NCBI GenBank assembly: GCA_963210315.1
Contig: OY723324.1
Coordinates: 620,001 to 684,000 of the forward strand
Origin: Rhynchopus euleeides
Taxonomy: Eukaryota; Euglenozoa; Diplonemea; Diplonemida; Diplonemidae
DNA length: 64,000 nt
Direction of reading: 5' to 3'
Shown: one piece after another, positions 10,216 through 21,131 of the stretch
Layout: every line of letters starts with the position of its first letter
Position numbering within the stretch: position 1 is the first letter of the stretch
Translations under genes and position numbers: made by a program
Notes under the pieces: model-generated
Databases searched by the model: none
Seen by the model: only the letters and a program-made list of their open reading frames with translations
Told to the model about the DNA's origin: nothing

Positions 10216-11539
10216 GCTATGGGCCGATCTCGGCAGTGCTGGGACGGCTATGGGCCGATCTCGCCCGTACTGGGCCGGCTATGGGCCGATCTCGGCAGTG
10301 CTGGGCCGGCTATGGGCCGATCTCGCCCGTACTGGGCCGGCTATGGGCCGATCTCGGCAGTGCTGGGACGGCTACGGGCCGATCTCGGCCGTACTGGGCC
10401 GGACATGGGCCGATCTCGCCCGTACTGGGCCGGCTATGGGCCGATCTCGGCAGTGCTGGGCCGGCTATGGGCCGATCTCGCCCGTACTAAGCCGGCTATG
10501 GGCCGATCTCGGCAGTGCTGGGCCGGACATGGGCCGATATCGGCAGTGCTGGGCCGATCTCGGCCGTACTGGGCCGGACATGGGCCGATCTCGCCCGTAC
10601 TGGGCCGGCTATGGGCCGATCTCGGCAGTGCTGGGCCGGCTATGGGCCGATCTCGCCCGTACTGGGCCGGCTATGGGCCGATCTCGGCAGTGCTGGGCCG
10701 GCTACGGGCCGATCTCGGCCGTACTGGGCCGGACATGGGCCGATCTCGCCCGTACTGGGCCGGCTATGGGCCGATCTCGGCAGTGCTGGGACGGCTATGG
10801 GCCGATCTCGCCCGTACTGGGCCGGCTATGGGCCGATCTCGGCAGTGCTGGGCCGGCTATGGGCCGATCTCGCCCGTACTGGGCCGGCTATGGGCCGATC
10901 TCGGCAGTGCTGGGCCGGCTACGGGCCGATCTCGGCCGTACTGGGCCGGACATGGGCCGATCTCGCCCGTACTGGGCCGGCTATGGGCCGATCTCGGCAG
11001 TGCTGGGCCGGCTATGGGCCGATCTCGGCCGTACTGGGCCGGACATGGGCCGATCTCGCCCGTACTGGGCCGGCTATGGGCCGATCTCGGCAGTGCTGGG
11101 CCGGCTATGGGCCGATCTCGCCCGTACTGGGCCGGCTATGGGCCGATCTCGGCAGTGCTGGGACGGCTATGGGCCGATCTCGCCCGTACTGGGCCGGCTA
11201 TGGGCCGATCTCGGCAGTGCTGGGCCGGCTACGGGCCGATCTCGGCCGTACTGGGCCGGACATGGGCCGATCTCGCCCGTACTGGGCCGGCTATGGGCCG
11301 ATCTCGGCAGTGCTGGGCCGGCTATGGGCCGATCTCGCCCGTACTGGGCCGGCTATGGGCCGATCTCGGCAGTGCTGGGCCGGACATGGGCCGATCTCGG
11401 CAGTGCTGGGCCGGCTATGGGCCGATCTCGCCCGTACTGGGCCGGACATGGGGCGATCTCGGCAGTGCTGGGCCGGCTATGGGCCGATCTCGCACGTACT
11501 GGGCCGGCTATGGGCCGATCTCGCCCGTACTGGGCCGGG
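10216..11539 (+). repeat. 31-bp tandem repeat, block 3 (about 43 units)
   Basis: Two alternating 31-bp variants share TGGGCCGGCTATGGGCCG. One continues ATCTCGGCAGTGC and the other ATCTCGCCCGTAC. The unit has no TAA, TAG or TGA on the + strand, so all three forward frames stay open for hundreds of codons. These frames are by-products of the repeat and are not treated as genes. Confidence 0.95.
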
Positions 11540-11861
11540 TCCAGGAGTGGTGTCCAGACCCTGGGCCGACCCAGGCTGTGGGTGGTGCATTTTGGTGCAT
11601 TTTCCGTCGGTTTAGGTGAAAATTGTCGAATTTTGTCGAAATTTGACGACAGGTGACGAACAGCGAGAATCCCCGAAAAACCGGTTTTTAATTCATTTTT
11701 GGGGGGGGGTCTTCGCTGACGAAGTTTTTGTCGAAGACCCCTGTCGTCGTCGTCAGAACACTGCCGTCTTCGGTGAAAAACCCCCTGAAACAGCCGTTTT
11801 CCTAATTATGTGACGAACGACGAAGTTTGTCGAAGTTTGTCGACCAGCGAAGACCCCCTAA

Positions 11862-13914
11862 ATGTTCCTTTTTTTTGACATTACAAGCAAGGGGGGGTGT
11901 GGGGGGGTGGGGGAGGTGGAGTGCGCCGTGAAGTAAACGGAATGGAAGTATCGTATGGCTGAAAAGCTTTGGGATTTTAACACATTCGTGCCGCTTCACC
12001 AGGGCCTTCCACACTGCCTTGGGTCAGAAAGTATACGCTCAACAAGCGAAGTCTGTCCGGAATGACTGCGTTTTTATTTGGCTGTTTTGAAGTCGCAGTT
12101 TCGCTGGACTGGAGTGACATCCCACCCTGAAGCAGAACGTCCTATGATTCCATTGCGTTGCCTCCGGCACCCACACAGCCAGCACTCCTGTCTCGCCCTC
12201 AGTCACCCTCTCTCCCCTTTCGCCCTCCCATTCTCCTTGTCTTCACATTCGATGCCATTATGCCGTATACGCCCCTTTCCCCACCTCACAAAATCTATCT
12301 CTCTCTCTCTCTCTCTCATCGCCTTCGATCCTCACTTCCCACCCTCCCCTCCTTTCCGTCTTCTCCAAGCAACTCTGTTTTGACAGTTTTTTTGCCAATT
12401 CTTGTTTTTTTCCCCCCTCTCTCCAGGCAAAAGAAATATGCAGGGGGGGAGGGGGGAGGGATGGAGTGCGGGATGGGATAGTGGGAGGGTTTGTGTGTGT
12501 GTGTGTGTGTGTGTGGTGGGGGGGGGGGCAAGAAAAGGGAGTGCTTCTCTACTTTCCTTGTGAGAGAGAGAGAGGTTCTCTCCCCTTTCCCCCCCCCCAC
12601 CACCACTACCACCGCCACCGCCACTATTGCGCCCCACCCACCCACCCCGACTCCCTCCCCCTTCCCTCGCCCTTGCCCTCCTCCCACTACCCCCCCTGCC
12701 CCCCCGCACACGCGCCCCTTTCACCTTGTTCATCAGACCGCACCGCACGCATGCACCACGGATAGTTGTTTCTTTTCTGCTGATCCGTGCAGGGAGTATT
12801 GTCCACACATAGCCTCAAAGCCATTGCAGTGTCCCCTGCACACGGTGTCAGGTTCAAGACACCGTTTTTGGACAAACAAGAAGATGCAGGAGATGGTGGG
12901 GTAGAATGGAGGCTGTGTGAATGATCAGGCATCCCCCTCGACGAGAAGGAGATGGAGGTGGGGGGTGCGTGTGTGTGCGTGCGTGTATGCAGTGATGTCT
13001 AATCACAAACACGAGATCAGTGTGGGCTTCGTCCGATGATCCGATTCTTTTAGCCACAAAATCACGCTTGCTTGGCGAAAAGAATCGTGGTGGAAGGAAA
13101 GGTCGGGTGAGAGAGGCAGTGTGTGTGTGTGTGTGGATACAAAAGGGAAGAGTGATAATGATGCAGGTTTGGGAATATAAAATCCGCCGACGATGGTCCC
13201 CGGGTATTTTGCCTCCCCCACCCCCCCCTTTCGCTCTCAGGCCCATTTTCTCAAGGAAGAATTAAGCGGCTGGGCCCAGTTGGGTTCCTGACGCTGATGC
13301 AGGATGGAAGGCCGTTTGGACATTTCCAAGATTCGTTCAAATTGTTCAAGCGAGGTGGCAGCAAAAGAAAAATCAGCTCCGAGATCTGACGAGAGGAATG
13401 ATAGACAAAAATCCGGCAGTGCCACCGTGTGGTCAGGCGAACTTGGAACAGCCGACCCCCCTCACCGGAGGCTCCTAAAAAAACACCGGAGGCTGTTAGA
13501 GGCACGGCCAAAGAATCGTTCAAATTGTTCAAATTCCCCAGAGGTGTCAACGCGATAGGTCGAGCCGAGTTGACATTGTGTTCGGACTGTTGTCACCAAC
13601 AAAACAGGGGAAAATAGTGTGGTGTGTGGACTGGTCTTGCTGCAAAACGCGGTTGGCAATAGGTGGAACGGAACGAGAGACACCGACGCTTTGTTTTGCC
13701 TGCGAAAAAGACAATAAAAAAATCTTTCAACGGGACAGACCCAGTCAAGCAATTTCGTACATCATTTTTCATCATCTTTCGTTGCACCCCTCCTCCCTTC
13801 TTGACCCATTTGGCGTACACCCCTTGCAGAGGACGAGCATGTCTTCGTTCGTGGGGTAGTGAGAAAAAGTATTTTTTCCCACTGGAAGGATGGCGGGGGC
13901 GCGGGGGGGGGGGG
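11862..13914. other. No supported gene; simple-sequence rich
   Basis: The stretch holds (CT)n at 12296-12318, (GT)n at 12492-12514 followed by a G-run, pyrimidine tracts at 12590-12720, and (GT)n near 13119-13135. Short frames occur on both strands but lack domain character. The word TTCGTTCAAATTGTTCAA recurs at 13333 and 13506 as a short direct repeat. Confidence 0.5.
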
Positions 13915-13916
13915 TA

Positions 13917-15064
13917 GGGGGGGTCAAATGGGGGTGACAAACACGATTTTTCAAAAAACCGGCGCAGAGGCCCCAAAGCCCCCGTAAACCCTCCAAACCC
14001 CCCCAGATCGGTCCGGAAACCCATCGAACCCCACTTTTCCACCATTCCGGGCACCTCAGGTGCCCGAATTGGGGTACCTAAATTTTGTGCCACCGTTTGG
14101 TACCGGACAGTGCCACTGTGTGGGAGGTTGGAAAAGAAAATGCCCCAACACACCACATCTGAGGGTTGCAATGCATGTTGCTTGCCAACCACGTCATCCG
14201 GTGGGTGTCAGGCGCTATGTAGGTGGCATGAGCCAGGTCTTCGATGTGTTCTGGCTTGTATATGTACCTCCCTGCCTGCGGCACAGGCACTGCCTTTGTC
14301 CCCCACACCAGCCACAGAGAGCGTATTGTACTCGGTCCACGGTTGCTGATTCATTGTGATGCGTTGTATCCTCGAGTGAACGTCACACACTAGTGGCACC
14401 ACCACCCGCCATCCGAGAGCTGTATTGACTTTGCGCCCTTCCGTTGCATTCACCTCGCCACGCATATTGCACCGTTCAGTACCAGTGCTCTTGGGCCAGG
14501 CAAAGTAGACCGCAGCAACTACCAATTCTGGCACAATGGGTACCACGACAGCGCACTTCGTGTGTTCCCGGAATGTACAGCTCGTGTTGCAACAGTCGTT
14601 GTCAACACATCCCGGTTGTGGAGCACTGCTGCACAGGAATCACACGACCATCTGGACTTGTTCCGTACCTACAGGCAGCCTCCCGGTGCATGGTGGCAGG
14701 GAGGTACATATACAAGCCAGAACTCGTCGAAGACCTGGCTAATGCCACCTACATAGCGCCTGACACCCACCGGATGACGTGGTTGGCAAGCAACATGCAT
14801 TGCAACCCTCAGATGTGGTGTGTTGGGGCATTTTCTTTTCCAACCTCCCACACAGTGGCACTGTCCGGTACCAAACGGTGGCACAAAATTTAGGTACCCC
14901 AATTCGGGCACCTGAGGTGCCCGGAATGGTGGAAAAGTGGGGTTCGATGGGTTTCCGGACCGATCTGGGGGGGTTTGGAGGGTTTACGGGGGCTTTGGGG
15001 CCTCTGCGCCGGTTTTTTGAAAAATCGTGTTTGTCCACGTAAAAGGGTGGCATTTGACCCCCCC
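13917..15064. mobile_element. Long-TIR (about 360 bp) DNA element, TA duplication
   Basis: The left arm 13917 to about 14275 and the right arm about 14696-15064 are near-identical inverted copies. The right arm has about 14 extra bases near its tip. Termini are GGGGGGGTCAAATG. TA lies outside on both sides (13915-13916, 15065-15066). The 420-bp centre has no recognised gene. Frames that span the arms are mirror images of one another and were not annotated. Confidence 0.85.
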
Positions 15065-15066
15065 TA

Positions 15067-16659
15067 GGCATACAGTGCAAACGATAATTATTATCGCATA
15101 CGATAATTATTATCGTATTCCCATTATCGTATATTATCGTATACGATAATATACGATAATGGTGCGATAATTTTTTGAGATTTTCGGAAAACCAGAAATC
15201 AGCCCAGAGCACATTGAAAAAGTGGTAAAAGTGGAGCCGGAAGCTGCCATTTTTGCTTCTTTGAATTATTGGTGACGGGGGGCTTCACTCAGAAGTGTAG
15301 AATGTCCCTCACAAATGGGTAGCAGAGACACAACACACATAGTGCCATGACATGCACATCACTATGTCTGTCTGAAGAAGTTTCAGGCACAGTGGGGCGG
15401 AGAGGACTCTGGGGATTGGGCAGTGGCCGTTCCACATGCCCTTCCCCTCGTGACTTACACCCTGTCGCCACCCCACTTCATGGAAAACATGACTACGCAG
15501 CAACAGGGTCATACTTGCGGCGGTATGCAACCACCAGTATAGCCTGTTGCGGGTTCGCAAAGCCGACTGGTACGCTGCCTTGCCGTCGGGACCCAGATAC
15601 TGAGGACACCCCTGTGAGAACACTGAGGGAAGACGTTGGGCTAGCCTAGTTGAAGCAGGTGTCGGGGTGACCGAGACAGAGCACCCTGCCCAGAACATGA
15701 ACAAGAAAGACTGTTCGACTGATGGGGAAGAACCTGATAGGCAGGTGTGGTCTTCGGTGCAATGTTTGGAGAGATCAGGAGATTTCTCTTCAAGGCTACC
15801 ACTTATGTTGGACTTGGCCTTCGCTCCCGTGAGCAGTGAAAAAGTGAGGAACACCGTTCTTCCCCTCTGACTGACGACCAGTGATGACATAGCGAAGGAC
15901 CTTGAATGGGGTTTGAACCCGAGAGAGGCAATACTCAACCAAAGGTATTCTTCAGGACCTGGCACGGAACGGGCGATACGAACGCTCCCACCGTGCGCAC
16001 GGACCTGTCTGCAACTCTACAAGGAACCACGGGGTGGCGCGCGCACATCACCTCGGAGGCCTCAAGGAGCCTGCCTGACCTGCACGACTCCGCTGCGCTA
16101 CAAGGCGGAGCTCGGGCGCCATCCTCACCGACAGCAAGGCAAGGGGTGATGATCATCTGGAGACACCTGAGCCCATGCAGGATTGGAGAGACGCGATCCA
16201 CCTGAGGGAGACCACCATCCACCTCCTTCGGACAGACCACACAGCCTTGTCGATGACCACAGCAGCCCGGACACAGACCAGTACGCGTACCCTGCCTGCA
16301 GCACCGGACCCCACAGGCTCATCTTACCCTTCCTGGGGCTGGGAGAATGGTAGTGATCTCTATTTTGTGGCTGATTGTGGCCCTTGGCGGGGTTTGGTGG
16401 CGTTTGGCGGTGGTAAACTGGAGATTTCGGTGATTGGTTTCGGGCAAAATCAGGTGGGTATCGCATACGATAATGGGATTATCGTATGTTATCGCATACG
16501 ATAATAATTATCGTATCCGGTCGTATACGATAATGGGATTATCGCATCATACGATAATGGATTATCGTATGCGATAATAAATTATCGTATGCGATAATTT
16601 TCCGAAAATTATCGTATCTGGTATATGTGCGATAATAATTATCGTTTGCACTGTATGCC
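15067..16659. mobile_element. DNA element with GATAATTATC word clusters, TA duplication
   Basis: The left terminus GGCATACAGTGCAAACG (15067-15083) matches the right terminus in inverse, and the match runs on through the adjacent GATAATTATTATCG. TA flanks both ends (15065-15066, 16660-16661). Inside each end lies a cluster of the self-complementary word ATACGATAATTATCGTAT (15083-15170 and 16458-16645). The left TA is the same dinucleotide that closes the preceding element. The interior (15180-16440) has short frames only; one remnant on the minus strand (about 15309-15965) is unrecognised. Confidence 0.85.
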
Positions 16660-16669
16660 TAGGGGGGGG

Positions 16670-17540
16670 GGGATCACAAGAAACCGAATCCTGGCGGGGC
16701 GCGTTCCTTCTTTTGAGACGTCGGATCTCTTCAAAAATTACAGCGGGTGGGTGGAATAAAGGGGCGATTCGTCTCGCCGGAGAAGAACATTGAAACCACT
16801 TGGATGGCAGCAGTGAATACCTGTTATGTACGCTTCTCGTTTGTGTGTGTGTGTTGGGGTTGCTTGCGGTGCTTTATGCCACCACCCTCCCGCACACCTT
16901 GTGAGTCCAATTGTTTCGTACGCCAGGATGCTCGTCGGCAAAAAAATATATAATGAAAACCTGGATATCTGTTGTCGTGCCAACTTTAGCTTCCGCTTTT
17001 GTGGGTTGTCGACACCCAACGCTCACCATCACCTCCGAATCGCCACGCTGCAGAAGAACCGGCAGTGAAAAAAAATCGGCTTTAGCGGCCAAAACAAGGA
17101 CAGCCCCTCAGGTTCCGAAAGATAAGTGAATGAACCATGACCAAGAACGAAAGACGTTGTATTTTTTTTTGACGATATACTTTTTTTTGGTTTTCTTTCC
17201 TTGGACAGAGTGCAGCAAAAAAGAACAACACGCCGGGCTTTGGGCCGCATCCCGCCCCCCTCCCCCCTCCCCCCCCCCACACAATGCTGCACCCACGCTT
17301 CATGCCGCACCTGCCTCTCTTTGTGGTTATCCCACGGAGCAAGCCTCTCAGAAGACACCCCACAGGACTTTTGACACATTCCCGCATATACACAAGAAGC
17401 TGCGAGAAGCAGCCCCGAAGGGTGTGGCATCTACACAGCCGAAGGTCTCCGCAGCGACTCCTCTCCATCGATCGCAGGCCTCTGTTTGCGCGGATTTTTG
17501 TCGCTTGTTCAACACAAGAGACTCTGCGGCAGCGCACACA
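16670..17540. other. No supported gene
   Basis: A poly-G boundary at 16662-16672 is followed by AT/GC-mixed DNA with a T-run at 17162-17169 and a pyrimidine tract at 17252-17280. The end of this stretch may be 5' untranslated sequence for the candidate gene that begins at 17543. Confidence 0.4.
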
Positions 17541-17542
17541 CA

Positions 17543-17878
17543 ATGGCGACGGAGGCTTCGCCCGCAACGCAGGAGAACCTGCTGAACCTGCACAGGCAGA
17601 CGCTGTCGCAGCTCAACGAGTCCGTGCCGCTGGACGACATGCAGGGTGTCACGTTGAGCAAGCGGTGCGTCAGCCGTGGCGCTGAAGGGGGATGCCCGGT
17701 ATGTCCTTTCCTTCCTCCTTCTGTAGGGAAATCCGCAGCAGACAGAGATGATACCATACAAACGCAGTGTATAGACACCACCTCACCACACCCATCACAG
17801 CAACTGACGTCCTTCCAAGACATCAGCGCCTTCTCCTTTGGTGATGGCGAGGCTGCAGACGACGATAAGGCAGCATAA
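17543..17878 (+). CDS. Candidate small gene of unknown function
   Basis: ATG at 17543 in a good context (ACACAATGGCG) opens a frame starting MATEASPATQENLLNLHRQT and followed by acidic and hydrophobic residues (LNESVPLDDMQGVTLSKR). Composition and third-position bias here resemble real coding sequence more than the surroundings do. A possible intron with phase-0 ends lies at 17699-17800 (GTATGT...CATCACAG, 102 nt). Removing it gives a 77-residue protein ending in an acidic tail (DGEAADDDKAA); reading through gives 111 residues. I do not recognise the family. The gene could also continue into exons I failed to place. Confidence 0.35.
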   Translation: MATEASPATQENLLNLHRQTLSQLNESVPLDDMQGVTLSKRCVSRGAEGGCPVCPFLPPSVGKSAADRDDTIQTQCIDTTSPHPSQQLTSFQDISAFSFGDGEAADDDKAA

Positions 17879-18708
17879 CGCGATTGGGCATATCCTTGTG
17901 CCTGTGAGTCAATCCCCCACCTTCCACGTGGTGGGGGGGTGGGAGTGGGTGGGGAGAGGGTGCGGGGGGATGGATTGAGGGGTCGGGGCAAGCTGCCAGG
18001 CCTTTTTGGCTGATCGGAGCGAGCTTCTGTCCCGTGGAGCCATGGTTGTGCGATATGGCAGGATGCTGTGCCAGCTCCCCCGTCTGACACCCCCCCCCCT
18101 CTCCCCGTGCATAGATGGGCTCTGTGGCTGCCTGCTGTTTTGCCTGTTATAATGGATTTGTTAAGTGTGTGTGATGCCCTATACATCTGCTCTGTACCGC
18201 TATGCCGTTTTTGTTTGGCCTCAGTTACCTCTGTGAAAATGTGATCCGGATGCAAAGTCGGTAGAGAGTGCCGGTGCTATACGATTAAGAAACCCCCCCG
18301 CCCCACGGCGTTCGTGCAAATGTCACTGCCCTGTCCCTCTCACACGGCAGGACAGCGGCCTTTTGATGCCAAAAAAATGACTAGTGTGTGAAAAAGGAGA
18401 GGGGCTGATGAGTCAGCGAAGGTCCGTTCAACTCTCAAAATCTACCCCGAAAAAAAATGGCTGTCTCTACAACAACACTCTTCTCACCACTGCTGAATAC
18501 GACAAAGTGTCTCTGCGCTTTGGTCGGCACTTTTTGCTACGGTTCCTTTTTGCGTTGACGCTTCCACACTCACACTCCTGCTGATGATGGTGTCGTGAGT
18601 GAGGAGCACAAGGGCACGAACAAAGCGCGAGAAACTTTCCACCCACATTGAAGTGTGCGGGAAAAAAATATGCTTCGGTTCCTTCAAGCAACCCTCCGCT
18701 CCATACAC

Positions 18709-18880
18709 GGCCAAAGTCCTGGGTAAGACGTTAAACTGCCTGGGGGGGCCGTCCCCGGACCATGACGGGTGCCTGCACCAGGAGTCTAGCACGGCCGTGG
18801 TCCAGGGCATGACCGAAAACTGCTTGGGTACCGAGGCTCCCCAGACCAGGATGGGTGGAGACACCTGGAGTCTAAATAGT
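18709..18880 (+). repeat. Two-copy 84-bp imperfect tandem repeat
   Basis: Two diverged copies begin at about 18716 (GTCCTGGGTAAGACGTTAAA) and 18800 (GTCCAGGGCATGACCGAAAA). They share CTGCYTGGG, CCCCRGACCA, GAYGGGTG and GGAGTCTA at equal spacing. They lie in a + strand frame (18599-19075) that I do not recognise and do not call a gene. Confidence 0.5.
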
Positions 18881-19509
18881 CACACCACGTCAGGCCAGAC
18901 CTTCGCATTGCACTCCGCGAAGACTGCCACACAGCCGCGGGGCAGGTGTGCAGCCTGTGGAAAACCTCGTACAGAAAAGACTGTAAGGGACGACAGCCCC
19001 GCCGAGGCGATACAGCGCCAGACGCGGCCCGAGTTTCTGGAGACCGACCGGGGAACTGGTACGTCTTCAGGATAAGCGCCTCACAGAGGACTGATCCTCA
19101 CCTGTGTGATCCGTGAACCTCAGCCCCATGGTGCTGGAGTGGAGCGGGTGCCTCGACCTCTTTTCGGGTTTTTTCTGCTTCTTTATTTTCTTTTGGGTGC
19201 GTCCACCAAAGAAAACGTGGCCACCCACTCGCAGAGGCTCCCGAAAGCTCCAGCATCAGCTCGAGGTTCATGGTGTAGATCGGTGTCTCCAGAAGAAGGG
19301 GATGTCCGGTCGAAGAAGACAAACGACGAAGACAACCACACAGGCCGCACAAAAAAAAACACGGTTGCACTGCAGTCGGTGTGACCTGATGAGTTTTCCC
19401 GATTCATTCAGAGGCTCTCTCTCATACGGATCACAACCTGTTTTAGACCGTGGGCAGCTGACCCCAACACATCATCATCCCCGTGAATGAGAACGTATGA
19501 ACATTCTCG

Positions 19510-19653
19510 TCACGGGTTGGGGGGGGGGGGGGGTTCGCACTTAAACTTCAAGCATGCGAGACTGAGTGAGATAGTGAAAGGAACGTCTATTAACTGGATC
19601 CATCTGCATTCCCTCCGATACCGAATGCAGATGGACCGCCCCCCCCCCCCCCC
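19510..19653. repeat. Poly-G and poly-C tracts flanking an inverted 16-bp word
   Basis: A G-run at 19519-19533 and a C-run at 19639-19653 border a short hairpin: CATCTGCATTC at 19601-19611 is inverted at 19623-19633 (GAATGCAGATG). The C-run directly abuts the TIR at 19654. Confidence 0.6.
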
Positions 19654-19740
19654 CAGGCTTGCCGTATACGTAGGATTTATCGGCTGGAACGAAGATATAC
19701 GTATATATACGTACAGGCAGTATACGCCGTAACGTATATA

Positions 19741-20069
19741 CCGTATACGTAAATATTATGGAACGTAAATATTATGGAACGGGCCCATTTTTGGCCGGTC
19801 CGTTCCATAATATTTACGTTCCAAAATATTTACAGGGCCAGTTCGGGACTCGGTGGTGAGGACGGCTTGCGTCAGGAATCGCGCGAAAAGTGCACGAGTA
19901 GGTCCCGTCAGGGACTCTGTACGCCGTCCGATCACCTGGTCCAAGTCCCCGAGTCGCAGAAAGCCCTGTAAATATTATGGAACGAAAAAAATCTGGAACG
20001 CCAACCCACCAGCGTTCCAAAATATTTACGTTCCATAATATTTACGTTCCATAATATTTACGTATACGG
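19741..20069. mobile_element. 329-bp MITE with TAAATATTATGGAACG words, TA duplication
   Basis: The ends are inverted over about 40 bp (CCGTATACGTAAATATTATG then a second TAAATATTATGGAACG) and flanked by TA at 19739-19740 and 20070-20071. Further direct and inverted copies of TAAATATTATGGAACG lie at 19790-19835 and 19968-19985. Confidence 0.85.
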
Positions 20070-20353
20070 TATACGCTCCTATACTTTGGTCAGGCGACCT
20101 CTCAGTGTTCACCCCCCACCAGCGGTGCTGGGAACAGGGTTCCGAGGATTCCTATATTCGCCCCAGGCAGTTCCCAAGGAACGGTGACGAGTATCTACGG
20201 GGTTTTGTTTAGAGCTCTGTGTGAAGCCAGTTGTTGAGGGCTTTTCATACCCTCCTCACCCGCATCCTTCGGCATCCTTGCAGCGAAGCTGCACGTTCTC
20301 CAGTCCGGAACGTCTGGCGCGTTCGCAGGTTGTGCATCAGTACCACAAAGGGA

Positions 20354-20430
20354 GGGGTCTGGGGGGCGGTGCCCCCCAGCCGCCGGAGGCCACGGTAGTG
20401 AACATCTGCTGTTCCTTGCGGGCGACAGAT
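20354..20430 (+). repeat. Interspersed GC palindrome repeat, copy 1
   Basis: The core GGGGTCTGGGGGGCGGTG followed by CCCCCCAGCCGCCGGAGGCCACGGTAGTGAACATCTG forms a hairpin of G6C/GC6. The same core, with the same downstream bases, recurs in + orientation at 39023, 39194, 44680 and 44854. Confidence 0.85.
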
Positions 20431-20737
20431 GTGATTCTGTACGGCTGCATCCGCCTTCCTGAGGCTCGGGTCGTCTGGTTCCATTGCCTGAATCCAAATT
20501 GCTGCGCGAGGATATGGCCCGCGACAGGCACAAGGCATGTCACAAGAGACGTCCTTCGCATCAGTGCCTGGCAGCACGGCGAAGGCTACCTAGCCCACCT
20601 AGCGTGGGTCGATGGAAATGAATCAGGGGACCCAAAAAAGGTGTTGATGGTTCGATAGTTAGTAACAGGCCTGACTGTACCGGCACCCCTGGGAGTTGGG
20701 GGTCTCATCTGAACGTATATATACGTATATCATAGAT

Positions 20738-20905
20738 GGCAGGAAATTAATTTTTGTAATTTTTAATTGCCATCTTCCCGAAAATTAATTTCCGCTTGAA
20801 AAGTTAACTTTTTAATTTTTCGGAGTAATTTTGATTAATTTTGCTGTTCCGGCGAATAATCGAAAATTAATTTTTAATTTTTGGAAATTAAAAAGTTAAT
20901 TTTGG
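20738..20905. repeat. Cluster of AATTAATTTT words
   Basis: The self-complementary words AATTAATT and AAAATTAATTTT repeat with small spacers on both strands, in the style of the other element ends in this window. A partner cluster that would define an element was not found. Confidence 0.6.
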
Positions 20906-21131
20906 AAAATTGGCCATTTTTGGCCCTTTGAACACAAAAACGGACAAGTCGTAGGGGGACCCCAACACCCCAGATACCCCCTTCTGGGACCAAAAAGTGC
21001 ACGAAAGGGGTTAAAACGGCCCAATTCGCATGGTTGCATAGCGGCCGTTTTAAAAAATCCCTTGGAGGATTCTTCATATTCCTGGATTTCCCGAATTTCC
21101 TGGATTTCCCCCGGCCCCTTAGGCGATTTCA

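Larger units (their letters stand above)
8641..11858. mobile_element. Putative 3.2-kb element with GGGGGTCTTCGCT termini carrying satellite arrays
   Basis: GGGGGTCTTCGCT at 8641-8653 is inverted at 11846-11858, and TAA flanks both sides (8638-8640, 11859-11861). The interior consists largely of three blocks of a 31-bp satellite. A second forward copy of the terminus at 11705 makes 11705-11858 an alternative, smaller MITE. If that is the true element, the left match at 8641 belongs to another copy. No transposase is recognised. Confidence 0.45.

Noticed and set aside
9659..11656. A 665-codon + strand frame and two overlapping long frames (473 and 366 codons)
   Set aside because: They exist in all three frames because the 31-bp satellite unit has no stop triplet; the sequences are mere translations of the repeat.
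14078..14893. Mirror-image frames in the arms of the 13917-15064 element
   Set aside because: The same peptides appear on opposite strands because the arms are inverted copies; nothing recognisable is encoded.
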